From positions 1 through 11,577 of the forward strand of contig VBME01000029.1 of assembly GCA_005878995.1 (NCBI GenBank): 11,577 nt of DNA, written 5' to 3'. Positions 1 through 5,458 of the stretch are shown piece by piece. The translations under genes were made by a program, and so were the position numbers. This DNA is from Methanobacteriota archaeon. Its GTDB lineage: Archaea; Thermoplasmatota; Thermoplasmata; RBG-16-68-12. Positions within the stretch are counted from its first letter, which is position 1; each line of letters starts with the position of its first letter. The notes below the pieces were generated by a model. That model was not told the origin of the DNA, searched no databases, and saw nothing but the letters and a program-made list of their open reading frames with translations.

Positions 1-129
1 AGCCCCGTACCCCCTCAGCCATCGATGGACCCGGCTCCCGATTCCCCCTCCGACCCGCCTCAGGACCCGGTCCCTGACCCCCCGGGGGACCCACAGGATC
101 CCCCCGACGACGGTACCCGAATCTATTGA
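1..129 (+). CDS. 3' end of an unidentified protein with a Pro/Asp-rich tail (partial)
   Basis: Frame 1 is open from the left edge to a TGA at 127-129, giving 42 residues of an unfinished protein. The visible part is low complexity: nearly half the residues are proline and many of the rest are aspartate, in a loose repeat of DP, DPP and PDP units, ending in DDGTRIY. Such acidic, proline-rich tails are usually disordered linkers or surface extensions. No catalytic domain is visible, so no function can be given. The frame is supported by its regular composition and by the convergent gene beginning only about 70 bp downstream. It could still be a chance open frame in GC-rich DNA. Confidence 0.5.
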   Translation, partial: SPVPPQPSMDPAPDSPSDPPQDPVPDPPGDPQDPPDDGTRIY

Positions 130-197
130 GCTATCTTCCCGGTGGACGGGCCGACACGGCAACGATTCTTAATCGCAGCGGAAAGGATTTCATCGAT

Positions 198-548
198 TCA
201 CCTTTCGCGGCGGAACCGCAGTGCGCTCCAGGAATCGTCGATGGCGATTTGGCGGACCCCTTGGATCCGTCGTTTCAGGAGATGCCGCCAGAGGATGTCC
301 CGGTTGAGATCGGTGCCCGGCTGGCCCGCTTTCGGGTAGGCGATCCAAGCCAGTCGGTCCTCCATCGCGGCTTCGACCACGGGGCCGCACATCGCATCCA
401 CTTCGACGAGGCTCGTGACGAAGACGAGCAGGGCGTCCGCCTGATTGGAGTTCGTCGTCGTGACGTCGTCGAGGTCGACTCCGGCCGGCTTTCCCACGAC
501 GCGGACCTTCATTCCCTTCCTGAGGTTCAGCTTCTCGGCGAGACGCAT
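198..548 (-). CDS. DUF3052-like small protein
   Basis: This encodes a 116-residue soluble protein of unknown function that resembles the DUF3052 family. The family-like signature is in the second half: WIAYPK at about residues 68-73, TDLNRD at 79-84, and the C-terminal QIAIDDSWSALRF at 100-112. The N-terminal part (KLNLRKGMKVRVVGKP) matches the usual start of the family, where a short strand follows a K-x-GM motif. The ATG at 548 is chosen because a longer reading (to 692) would overlap the upstream DUF2277 gene with Arg/Pro-rich shadow sequence. It lies 10 bp downstream of the DUF2277 stop, so the two are probably co-transcribed. The ribosome-binding site is weak (GAGG), which suggests coupling to the upstream gene. 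There is no signal peptide or membrane segment. The family assignment is from recognition of motifs; no biochemical role is established. Confidence 0.8.
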   Translation of the reverse strand: MRLAEKLNLRKGMKVRVVGKPAGVDLDDVTTTNSNQADALLVFVTSLVEVDAMCGPVVEAAMEDRLAWIAYPKAGQPGTDLNRDILWRHLLKRRIQGVRQIAIDDSWSALRFRRER

Positions 549-558
549 CGGAATCGCC

Positions 559-831
559 TCAGGAGACACCGAAGCGCGCCTCAGCTCGGGCTCGGGCGCG
601 CGCGGCCTCGGCCTCGCGGCTCCGGGGTTCCGCGGACGTGACCAGCGAGTGAAGCAGCGTTCGGGCGGCTCCGGCGACTGCATCGACGGCATCGTTGAAG
701 CCCGCCTCGTTGGCCTTCGACGGTTTGCGAAACCCCGCTAGCTTTCTCACGAACTGGAGCGATGCCTCCTGGATCTCGTCGTCGGTCGCGGGAGGGTCGA
801 AGTTGAACAAGGTCTTGATGTTCCGACACAT
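559..831 (-). CDS. DUF2277 family protein
   Basis: This encodes a 90-residue protein that I recognise as DUF2277. The N-terminus MCRNIKTLFNFDPPATDDE is nearly invariant in that family, and SLQFVRKLAGFRKPSKANE follows, at about residues 24-42. The rest is a helix with LLHSLVTSAEPRSRE and an Ala/Arg-rich tail. The length is normal for the family. The ATG at 831 is preceded by AGGAG (minus strand, 844-840) with 8-nt spacing, so the start is secure. The family is small, helical and of unknown function. It is followed after 10 bp by the DUF3052-like gene on the same strand. Upstream there is a 211-bp gap to the SRPBCC gene on the same strand, in which no convincing TATA box was seen. It may therefore have its own weak promoter or be reached by read-through. 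Confidence 0.93.
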   Translation of the reverse strand: MCRNIKTLFNFDPPATDDEIQEASLQFVRKLAGFRKPSKANEAGFNDAVDAVAGAARTLLHSLVTSAEPRSREAEAARARARAEARFGVS

Positions 832-1027
832 CTCATCGTCTCCTGAATCTGGGCCGCCCCCCCGGACCGCACGAGTCCCGAAAGAAGGTTTGGCCTCCTG
901 GGATCAGACACGGGCGCTCGATTGACGTCGGCTGCGCCGGTCGAGACTGGCCGCAGGGCCTTCGTTGCTCGTTGGCCCCGCGCCTCCCGGGTGGTGGCGC
1001 GGCGCCCGGAGTTTCGGGGCCGCGCGG

Positions 1028-1041
1028 GCCGGTTCGCCGGC
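1028..1041 (-). other. Small stem-loop just after the SRPBCC stop codon
   Basis: A 5-bp GC stem (GCCGG/CCGGC) closes a 4-nt loop and begins one base after the stop codon of the tandem SRPBCC gene. No T-tract follows on the minus strand, so this is not a classical terminator. It may be an mRNA 3' structure or chance in GC-rich DNA. The remainder of the 832-1042 gap shows no gene and no clear promoter. Confidence 0.25.
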
Positions 1042-1042
1042 T

Positions 1043-2050
1043 TCAGGCCTTTCTCAGGAGCTCCGCAAGGCGGTCCCACGTTTCCGCGGCCCCGCCCTCC
1101 ATCCCGGAGTTGAGCATCCCATCGCGATCCTCGACCGACTCGAAGCGCGAAGTGACGGTCACCTTCGTCTTCCCGCCTCGTTCTTCGAATGTCGCCGTGT
1201 CGATGACGACGTGGCCAGGCATCCCTTCGAACTCGAAGGTACTGACCAGCCGCTCGGGCCGCTTGATCTCGCGATACGTGCCGTGGAAGGCAGACTCGGT
1301 GCCGTCCGCCCCGCGCGAGATGTACCGCCAGACGCCTCCCGGTCGGACGTCCATCTTGTCAACGGTGGTCGTATATCGCCTCGGCCCCCACCAGAGCGGG
1401 ATCAGCTTCGGGTCCGTGTACACGTCGAATACCCGCGCGCGCGGCGCGTCGAACGTGCGTTCCATGACAATCTCCCGGTCCGTCGGCAACGTGAGCTTGT
1501 AGGCCTTCTTGTCGTCCGCTTTCCGGGCTTTCCCCTCGGACGATTCCTTCAGACTCTCCGCGAGCTTGTCGAACGACTCGCTCCAGCCGACCTGAGCGCC
1601 CTCGCGGTCCTTGCCGGCCGGAAGGCCGTCGTGCTTCAATGTCATCTTCGTCTTGCCATCTTGGTTCTCGAACGTCACCGTCACCAACATTTCGAGCGGA
1701 ATTTCGGAGCTCATCCCGTAGTACGTCGCGGGGACCACGTTGCCTTTCTCATCCGCAAAGGTGTCCGTGTAAACGATCCGCGTCACCGGGACGATCTCGC
1801 GGTAGACGCCCGTGCCCCAGTAATCCTTTCCCTCTGGCGATCGCATGCAATAGAGGAGAGCTCCACCCACGCGGAGGTCGGCCCGGAAGACGGGCGTCGT
1901 GAATCCCTTCGGCCCCCACCAGTGCTTCAGCTGCTCCAGGTCCGTCCAGGCTTTCCAAACACGTTCCTGCGGCGCGTCGAAGATGCGCGTAATGACGACG
2001 CCTCCCTTCGCGGCGGGCCCTTTTCCTTTCGTCGTGGTCTTCGTCGGCAC
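1043..2050 (-). CDS. Tandem two-domain SRPBCC/AHSA1-type protein
   Basis: This encodes a soluble protein of 335 residues made of two START-like (SRPBCC, activator of Hsp90 ATPase homologue 1-like) domains. Domain 1 covers about residues 18-155, with ITRIFDAPQERVWKAWTD and the WWGPKGFT motif, ending in the SFDKLAESL helix. A Lys-rich linker is followed by domain 2, from about residue 190 to the end, with MERTFDAPRARVFDVYTD, WWGPRRYTT and the closing WDRLAELLRKA helix. Single-domain family members are about 150 residues, so this is a fused duplication. The fold forms a deep hydrophobic cavity; members next to ArsR regulators are common, but their ligands are mostly unknown. GTG 2050 is chosen because GGAGG (2062-2058) lies 7 nt upstream; GTG 2056 would be only 1 nt from it. 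It follows the ArsR gene by about 60 bp on the same strand and is probably co-regulated with it. Confidence 0.9.
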   Translation of the reverse strand: MPTKTTTKGKGPAAKGGVVITRIFDAPQERVWKAWTDLEQLKHWWGPKGFTTPVFRADLRVGGALLYCMRSPEGKDYWGTGVYREIVPVTRIVYTDTFADEKGNVVPATYYGMSSEIPLEMLVTVTFENQDGKTKMTLKHDGLPAGKDREGAQVGWSESFDKLAESLKESSEGKARKADDKKAYKLTLPTDREIVMERTFDAPRARVFDVYTDPKLIPLWWGPRRYTTTVDKMDVRPGGVWRYISRGADGTESAFHGTYREIKRPERLVSTFEFEGMPGHVVIDTATFEERGGKTKVTVTSRFESVEDRDGMLNSGMEGGAAETWDRLAELLRKA

Positions 2051-2052
2051 GG

Positions 2053-2115
2053 TCACTCCTCCAGGGCTTTCATCGGCGGTCGAACGTTCCTTGCCGGTTT
2101 TGTCGTTTGCGTCAT
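2053..2115 (-). other. Possible 20-codon coupling/leader ORF between arsR-type and SRPBCC genes
   Basis: An ATG at 2115 overlaps the ArsR stop as ATGA. It opens a 20-residue frame (MTQTTKPARNVRPPMKALEE) that stops with a TGA overlapping the first GTG of the SRPBCC frame. The chain of overlapping stop/start signals would allow translational coupling. No homology is visible and the peptide could be chance. It has no ribosome-binding site other than by reinitiation. Confidence 0.2.
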
Positions 2116-2447
2116 CGGTTTTCCTCCAAGTGTTTGGCCAATCGGTCGAAGCGGTCCTCCCACAGGACGCGGTAGCGCGTCAGCCACCCGAACGCCGCGC
2201 TGAGCGGCGCCGCATCGATCTGGCACCGGTGCACACGGCCCTCGGGCTCGACGACCAGCAGGCCGGCATCCTCGAGCACTCGGAGGTGCTTCGAGATGGC
2301 CGGCAGGCTGACATCATGCGGCTTGGCGAGTTCACCGACGGTTGCGTCACCGCCGGCCAGCTGCTCCAGGATGGCCCTCCGGATCGGATGGGCCAGCGCC
2401 GCGAAGATGGCGTCCAGGTCCAGTTTGCCCGCAACTCGATTAACCAT
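2112..2447 (-). CDS. ArsR-family winged-helix transcriptional repressor
   Basis: This encodes a 111-residue DNA-binding regulator. The winged helix spans about residues 12-75: LDAIFAALAHPIRRAILEQL is the ArsR-type opening helix, and SLPAISKHLRVLEDAGLL (47-64) is the recognition helix. The wing is VVEPEGRVHRCQID. The C-terminal helix (FGWLTRYRVLWEDRFDRLAKHL) is typical of the ArsR subgroup paired with SRPBCC proteins. The metal-binding ELCVCDL signature is absent and the only cysteine is at 75, so it probably does not sense arsenite-type metals. ATG 2447 matches the usual family start and would give a nearly leaderless mRNA. An in-frame ATG at 2507 has a good AGGAGG 8 nt upstream and would add 20 residues encoded by the operator region, so the start is not fully settled. 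Confidence 0.9.
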   Translation of the reverse strand: MVNRVAGKLDLDAIFAALAHPIRRAILEQLAGGDATVGELAKPHDVSLPAISKHLRVLEDAGLLVVEPEGRVHRCQIDAAPLSAAFGWLTRYRVLWEDRFDRLAKHLEENR

Positions 2448-2455
2448 CTGGTTAA
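2440..2455. promoter_or_regulatory. Operator-like palindrome over the arsR-type start codon
   Basis: TTAACCATCTGGTTAA is a palindrome with 7-bp arms and a 2-bp centre. On the minus strand it contains the ATG of the ArsR-family gene. A near-identical layout recurs at 2477-2492. Such AT-flanked dyads are the kind of site ArsR dimers bind. Binding here would block a leaderless or nearly leaderless transcript start. The palindrome is seen directly; binding by this regulator is inferred. Confidence 0.7.
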
Positions 2456-2472
2456 GGGATAGACCTGGTCGA

Positions 2473-2480
2473 ATACTTAA
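2473..2480 (-). promoter_or_regulatory. Putative TATA box of the arsR-type gene
   Basis: On the minus strand this reads TTAAGTAT, an AT-rich island in GC-rich sequence. Its centre is about 29 bp upstream of ATG 2447, which would place the transcription start within a few bases of the ATG, as in many archaeal leaderless genes. It overlaps the left end of the second operator copy. Confidence 0.5.
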
Positions 2481-2492
2481 CGGTTTGGTTAA
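2477..2492. promoter_or_regulatory. Second operator-like palindrome upstream of the arsR-type gene
   Basis: TTAACGGTTTGGTTAA matches the copy at 2440-2455 in 12 of 16 positions, and both fit TTAACNNNNTGGTTAA. The left-end spacing of the two copies is 37 bp. This copy covers the putative TATA/BRE region while the other covers the start codon. Together they look like a two-site autoregulatory operator. Confidence 0.65.
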
Positions 2493-2564
2493 ACGAACGG
2501 TCCACATCTCCCGCGCCTCCTGAAGATCCCGCGAGACTCAACCGCGATAGGCGTAACGGAAACT

Positions 2565-2572
2565 CCTTATCG
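2565..2572 (+). promoter_or_regulatory. Weak candidate TATA element for the beta-helix gene
   Basis: The 2493-2600 stretch between the divergent regulator and beta-helix genes contains one AT-leaning element, CCTTATCG, centred about 32 bp before ATG 2601. The position suits an archaeal promoter with a very short leader. No strong ribosome-binding site precedes 2601, which agrees with a short-leader mRNA. The match is weak. Confidence 0.3.
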
Positions 2573-2600
2573 GATGCGGGTCGGTCGCACCGTGTCGTGA

Positions 2601-4295
2601 ATGATGCCGCCGGCATCGTTCGTCCGCCCACTCCCGTTCCTGATCGCGCTCAGCTTGGTCCTGACCGCGACGGCGGCCACCCAGACCGGTCTTCCGCATT
2701 TCGCGGGGATCATCGATGTCCCTCCCGGCGGGGACCTGCAGGCTGCCCTCGACCAGGCGCAACCGGGCGACACGATCCGACTTGCTGCGGGGGCGACGTA
2801 CACGGGCTGGTTCACGCTGCCGGCGAAGCCGGGAGCTGGGGATATCCTGATTCGCACGAGCGCCCCGGACTCGGCCCTCCCTCCGGCAGGAACCCGGATC
2901 AACCCGTCATCCTTCCCTTCGCTCGCGCGGATCAACGCCGCCGCGGGCGGCTCCGTTTTCACGGCGGATCCCGGAGCCCACAACTACCGGTTCCTTGGCC
3001 TCGAGATTGCGCCGACCCCGGGGACCTTCCTGTACAACGTGGTGACGCTTGGCGCCGCAGAGACGTCCGTCGACCAGCAGCCGCACCACATCACGTTCGA
3101 ACGGTGTTACATTCACGGTGACCCGGTCGCAGGCAGCCGCCGCGGCATCGCGATGAACGGCGTGAACATCGGCGTCTACGATTCGGTCCTGACGGACTTC
3201 AAGGAGGTCGGCGCGGATTCGCAGGCGCTGGCGGGCTGGAACGGCGCCGGGCCCTTCGCGATCGTGAACAACGAGCTCGAGGGCGCGGGGGAGAACCTCA
3301 TCTTTGGGGGCGCCGACCCTCGGGTTCCCGGCCTCGTGCCCGCGGACATCGTCGTGCGGCACAACCACTTCTTCAAGCCGCTCTCTTGGAAGGTCGACGA
3401 CCCGACTTACGCCGGAACCCACTGGAGCGTCAAGAATCTCTTCGAGCTGAAGAATGCGCGCCGCGTCCTCATCGAGGGGAACGTGTTCGAGAACGACTGG
3501 ACCGACGCACAGACCGCGACCGCGATCCTGTTCACGGTCCGCAATCAAGATGGGACCGCACCGTGGTCCCAGATCGACCACGTCACCTTTCGCGACAACA
3601 TCGTCCGGCATAGCGGCTCCGGACTCAGCGTGCTGGGGTACGACAACAACTTCCCGAGCCAACAGACGAACAACATCAGCATCGAGAACAATCTGCTGTA
3701 CGACCTGAACGGCACGACATGGGGTGGCTTCGGTGCGTTCGTCCTGATGTTGAACGGCACCGCCGACGTCAGGATCGACCACAACACGGTGTTCCAGAGC
3801 CAGCATGTCGTGGTGGCGGACTTGCTCCCCAACTCCGGATTTGTCTTCACGAACAACATCGCGCCCCACAACCTGTACGGCGTGTTCGGGAGCGGCCGCG
3901 GATCGGGCAACGACTCGCTCAACACGTACTTCCCAGGGAGTGTGTTCCGCCGCAACGTGATCCCGGGGGCTCCCGCGGCCTCGTATCCCGTGGACAACTT
4001 CTACCCTGCAACCCTGGGCGACGTGGGGTTCGCGGACCTCCCGCGAGGGGACTACCGGCTTGCCCCTTCTTCGTCGTACAAGAATGCGGGCACCGACGGC
4101 AAGGACGTCGGCGCAGACATCGATGCGCTCGAGACGGCGACGTGCGGGGCGGTCGATGGGGTTCCCTGCTCGGCGTCGAATCCCGGATCGCCCCTCCTTT
4201 CCATTCCGGTGATTGCGATCGGGGCGGTCGTTGCGCTCATCCTCGCTGTGATCGCTCTCGGAATCGCGATCGGGCGGAGACGCCGTCGCGAATGA
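2601..4295 (+). CDS. Surface-anchored right-handed parallel beta-helix protein
   Basis: This encodes a 564-residue exported protein. Residues 1-26 form a signal peptide (PLPFLIALSLVLTATAATQ). The start of the mature part has the typical beta-helix opening, with GGDLQAALDQAQPGDTIRL at about 43-61. Parallel beta-helix turns with Asn ladders follow through about residue 440, for example IVNNELEG, VRHNHFFK, IEGNVFEND, FRDNIVRHSG, IENNLLYD, IDHNTVFQ and FTNNIAPHN. The C-terminus has a membrane helix at about 535-557 followed by five arginines, so the protein is probably anchored by its tail with the helix outside. The fold is shared by pectate lyases, polysaccharide-processing enzymes and adhesins. 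No catalytic triad can be assigned by eye, so substrate and activity are unknown. ATG 2601 is directly followed by a second ATG at 2604, and either may be used. Neighbouring sugar genes make a polysaccharide role plausible but unproven. Confidence 0.88.
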   Translation: MMPPASFVRPLPFLIALSLVLTATAATQTGLPHFAGIIDVPPGGDLQAALDQAQPGDTIRLAAGATYTGWFTLPAKPGAGDILIRTSAPDSALPPAGTRINPSSFPSLARINAAAGGSVFTADPGAHNYRFLGLEIAPTPGTFLYNVVTLGAAETSVDQQPHHITFERCYIHGDPVAGSRRGIAMNGVNIGVYDSVLTDFKEVGADSQALAGWNGAGPFAIVNNELEGAGENLIFGGADPRVPGLVPADIVVRHNHFFKPLSWKVDDPTYAGTHWSVKNLFELKNARRVLIEGNVFENDWTDAQTATAILFTVRNQDGTAPWSQIDHVTFRDNIVRHSGSGLSVLGYDNNFPSQQTNNISIENNLLYDLNGTTWGGFGAFVLMLNGTADVRIDHNTVFQSQHVVVADLLPNSGFVFTNNIAPHNLYGVFGSGRGSGNDSLNTYFPGSVFRRNVIPGAPAASYPVDNFYPATLGDVGFADLPRGDYRLAPSSSYKNAGTDGKDVGADIDALETATCGAVDGVPCSASNPGSPLLSIPVIAIGAVVALILAVIALGIAIGRRRRRE

Positions 4296-4322
4296 AGAAG
4301 GGCTTCACGCCTCGTTCATTCG
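4289..4322. terminator. Inverted repeat containing both convergent stop codons
   Basis: CGAATGAA (4289-4296) and TTCATTCG (4315-4322) form an 8-bp perfect stem with an 18-nt loop. The TGA of the beta-helix gene lies in one arm and the galT stop in the other; both genes end in GAATGA. It could serve as a bidirectional 3' structure. No T-tract is present, so its termination activity is uncertain. Confidence 0.4.
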
Positions 4323-5329
4323 GGCCGGCTCGTCCATTGGATCTCACCCCGAAGGATGGCCGCGGCGTCCTCGGGTATGACCGGATTGATGTAGAATCCG
4401 GTCCCGCGCTCGAAGCCCGCGATCTCCGTGAGGTGCGGGGTGATCTCGAGATGCCAATGGTACGCCGCCTCGCGCTCTCGGACCGGCGCCGTGTGGATGT
4501 AATAGTTGAATGACGGGTCGTCGAGGACTCGATAGAGGCGACCAAGGACATCCTTCAGGCTGCGCGCGAGCACCCGGCGGTCGGAATCCGACACCGAGTC
4601 GAAGGTGCGCTCATGGGATTTCGGCAGGATCCACGTCTCGAACGGGAAGCGGGCCGCGAACGGTTCGAGGGCGACAAACGATTCGTTCTCGAATACGATG
4701 CGGCGCTCCGTCTCGAGTTCGCGCCGGAGGATCTCGCAATACAGGCATCCGACGTCGCCCTCCGCGCCGTGCGCGCGGACCCCCTCGATTTCCTCGAGGA
4801 TCCGGAGCGGCACGATGGGGATCGCGATGACCTGGGAGTGCGGGTGGGAAAACGAGGCGCCCGCCCGCTCTCCGTGGTTCTTGAAAATCTGGATGTACCG
4901 CACGCGCCGGTCGGCGGCGAGCGCACGGTGGCGTTCGGCGTAGGCTCGGAGCACGGTCTCGACCTGCAAATCCGGCAGGGTGGCGAGGTGTCCGTCATGG
5001 TCCGGGGACTCGACGATGACCTCGTGGGCTCCAACCCCGTCCACCGACACGAGCAGCCCATCCCGGTGCTCCCGGACCTCGCCCGACCGTTCGAGCGCGG
5101 GGAACTTGTTCGGGACGCATCGGATCCTCCAGCCCGGCCCGTCCGCGGTCCCGTCATCCCGATACGCGAGGACCTCGGGAGGCGTCATCCCCTCATGGCC
5201 CTCGCAGAACGGGCAATCGGCTTTCGGGCTGGCATCCTTCGTGTTTCGGAAAGCTCCCGGTCGCTGGGATCGTGCCGCGGAGAACACGACCCATGTCGGA
5301 GTCGCGTAGTCCTTCCGGATCTCGGACAT
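4316..5329 (-). CDS. galT: Galactose-1-phosphate uridylyltransferase
   Basis: This encodes a 337-residue cytoplasmic enzyme of the HIT superfamily. It exchanges UMP between UDP-glucose and galactose-1-phosphate in the Leloir pathway. The N-terminal half carries the FSAARSQRPGAF segment (16-27), the zinc-type CPFC (39-42), PNKFPAL and the active-site SHPHSQ (161-166). H164 is the expected uridylylated nucleophile and H162 the expected zinc ligand, by analogy with the E. coli enzyme. The second HIT half contains LEPFAARFPFETWILPKSH (221-239) and HWHLEI (291-296). A second CxxC pair (CLYC, 195-198) is present. The length is close to that of the E. coli enzyme. ATG 5329 fits the family start. The gene diverges from the transporter operon across 129 bp, so co-regulation is plausible. 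No galK or galE is visible here, and activity on another hexose-1-phosphate is possible. Confidence 0.93.
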   Translation of the reverse strand: MSEIRKDYATPTWVVFSAARSQRPGAFRNTKDASPKADCPFCEGHEGMTPPEVLAYRDDGTADGPGWRIRCVPNKFPALERSGEVREHRDGLLVSVDGVGAHEVIVESPDHDGHLATLPDLQVETVLRAYAERHRALAADRRVRYIQIFKNHGERAGASFSHPHSQVIAIPIVPLRILEEIEGVRAHGAEGDVGCLYCEILRRELETERRIVFENESFVALEPFAARFPFETWILPKSHERTFDSVSDSDRRVLARSLKDVLGRLYRVLDDPSFNYYIHTAPVREREAAYHWHLEITPHLTEIAGFERGTGFYINPVIPEDAAAILRGEIQWTSRPE

Positions 5330-5458
5330 CGTGCCGCGCCCGTACGCGCACCCGACGGTATTGAGGATTGTGCGCGTCGATCGAACCGCGTGGTGCCTTT
5401 GTGTCCGAAAGAGTAATGCGGCGTCGCACCATTCGGGGCCTCAAGGGAGGAGGAGGAT
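5330..5458. promoter_or_regulatory. Divergent promoter region between galT and the sugar-binding protein gene
   Basis: No gene is seen here. On the plus strand CGAAAGAGTAATG (5406-5418) resembles a weak BRE plus TATA element; a start near 5438 would give a leader of about 20 nt that includes the ribosome-binding site. On the minus strand TCAATACC (5366-5359) could serve galT with a very short leader. Both elements are weak matches, and no clear operator dyad was found. Confidence 0.4.
5443..5457 (+). promoter_or_regulatory. Strong purine-rich ribosome-binding site
   Basis: GGGAGGAGGAGGA precedes the TTG at 5459. GGAGG is repeated in overlapping registers, so at least one has suitable spacing. 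This decides in favour of the unusual TTG start, because no ATG or GTG in frame has such a site and the membrane anchor lies just downstream. Confidence 0.75.

Noticed and set aside
161..177. Small hairpin CGATT/AATCG between the two leftmost convergent genes
   Set aside because: Five A/T-containing base pairs with a 3-nt loop and no T-tract; too weak to call a terminator.
198..692. Long form of the DUF3052-like protein starting at 692
   Set aside because: The extra 48 residues overlap the DUF2277 gene and are Arg/Pro-rich; the conserved part starts at the ATG at 548.
965..2203. 412-codon plus-strand open frame opposite the SRPBCC and ArsR genes
   Set aside because: It lies antisense to two recognisable genes and its product is Arg/Pro-rich with no family features; such frames are expected in GC-rich coding DNA.
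2907..3869. 320-codon minus-strand open frame opposite the beta-helix gene
   Set aside because: The Arg/Val/Asp-rich product looks like reversed coding sequence; the plus strand has a signal peptide, beta-helix repeats and anchor.
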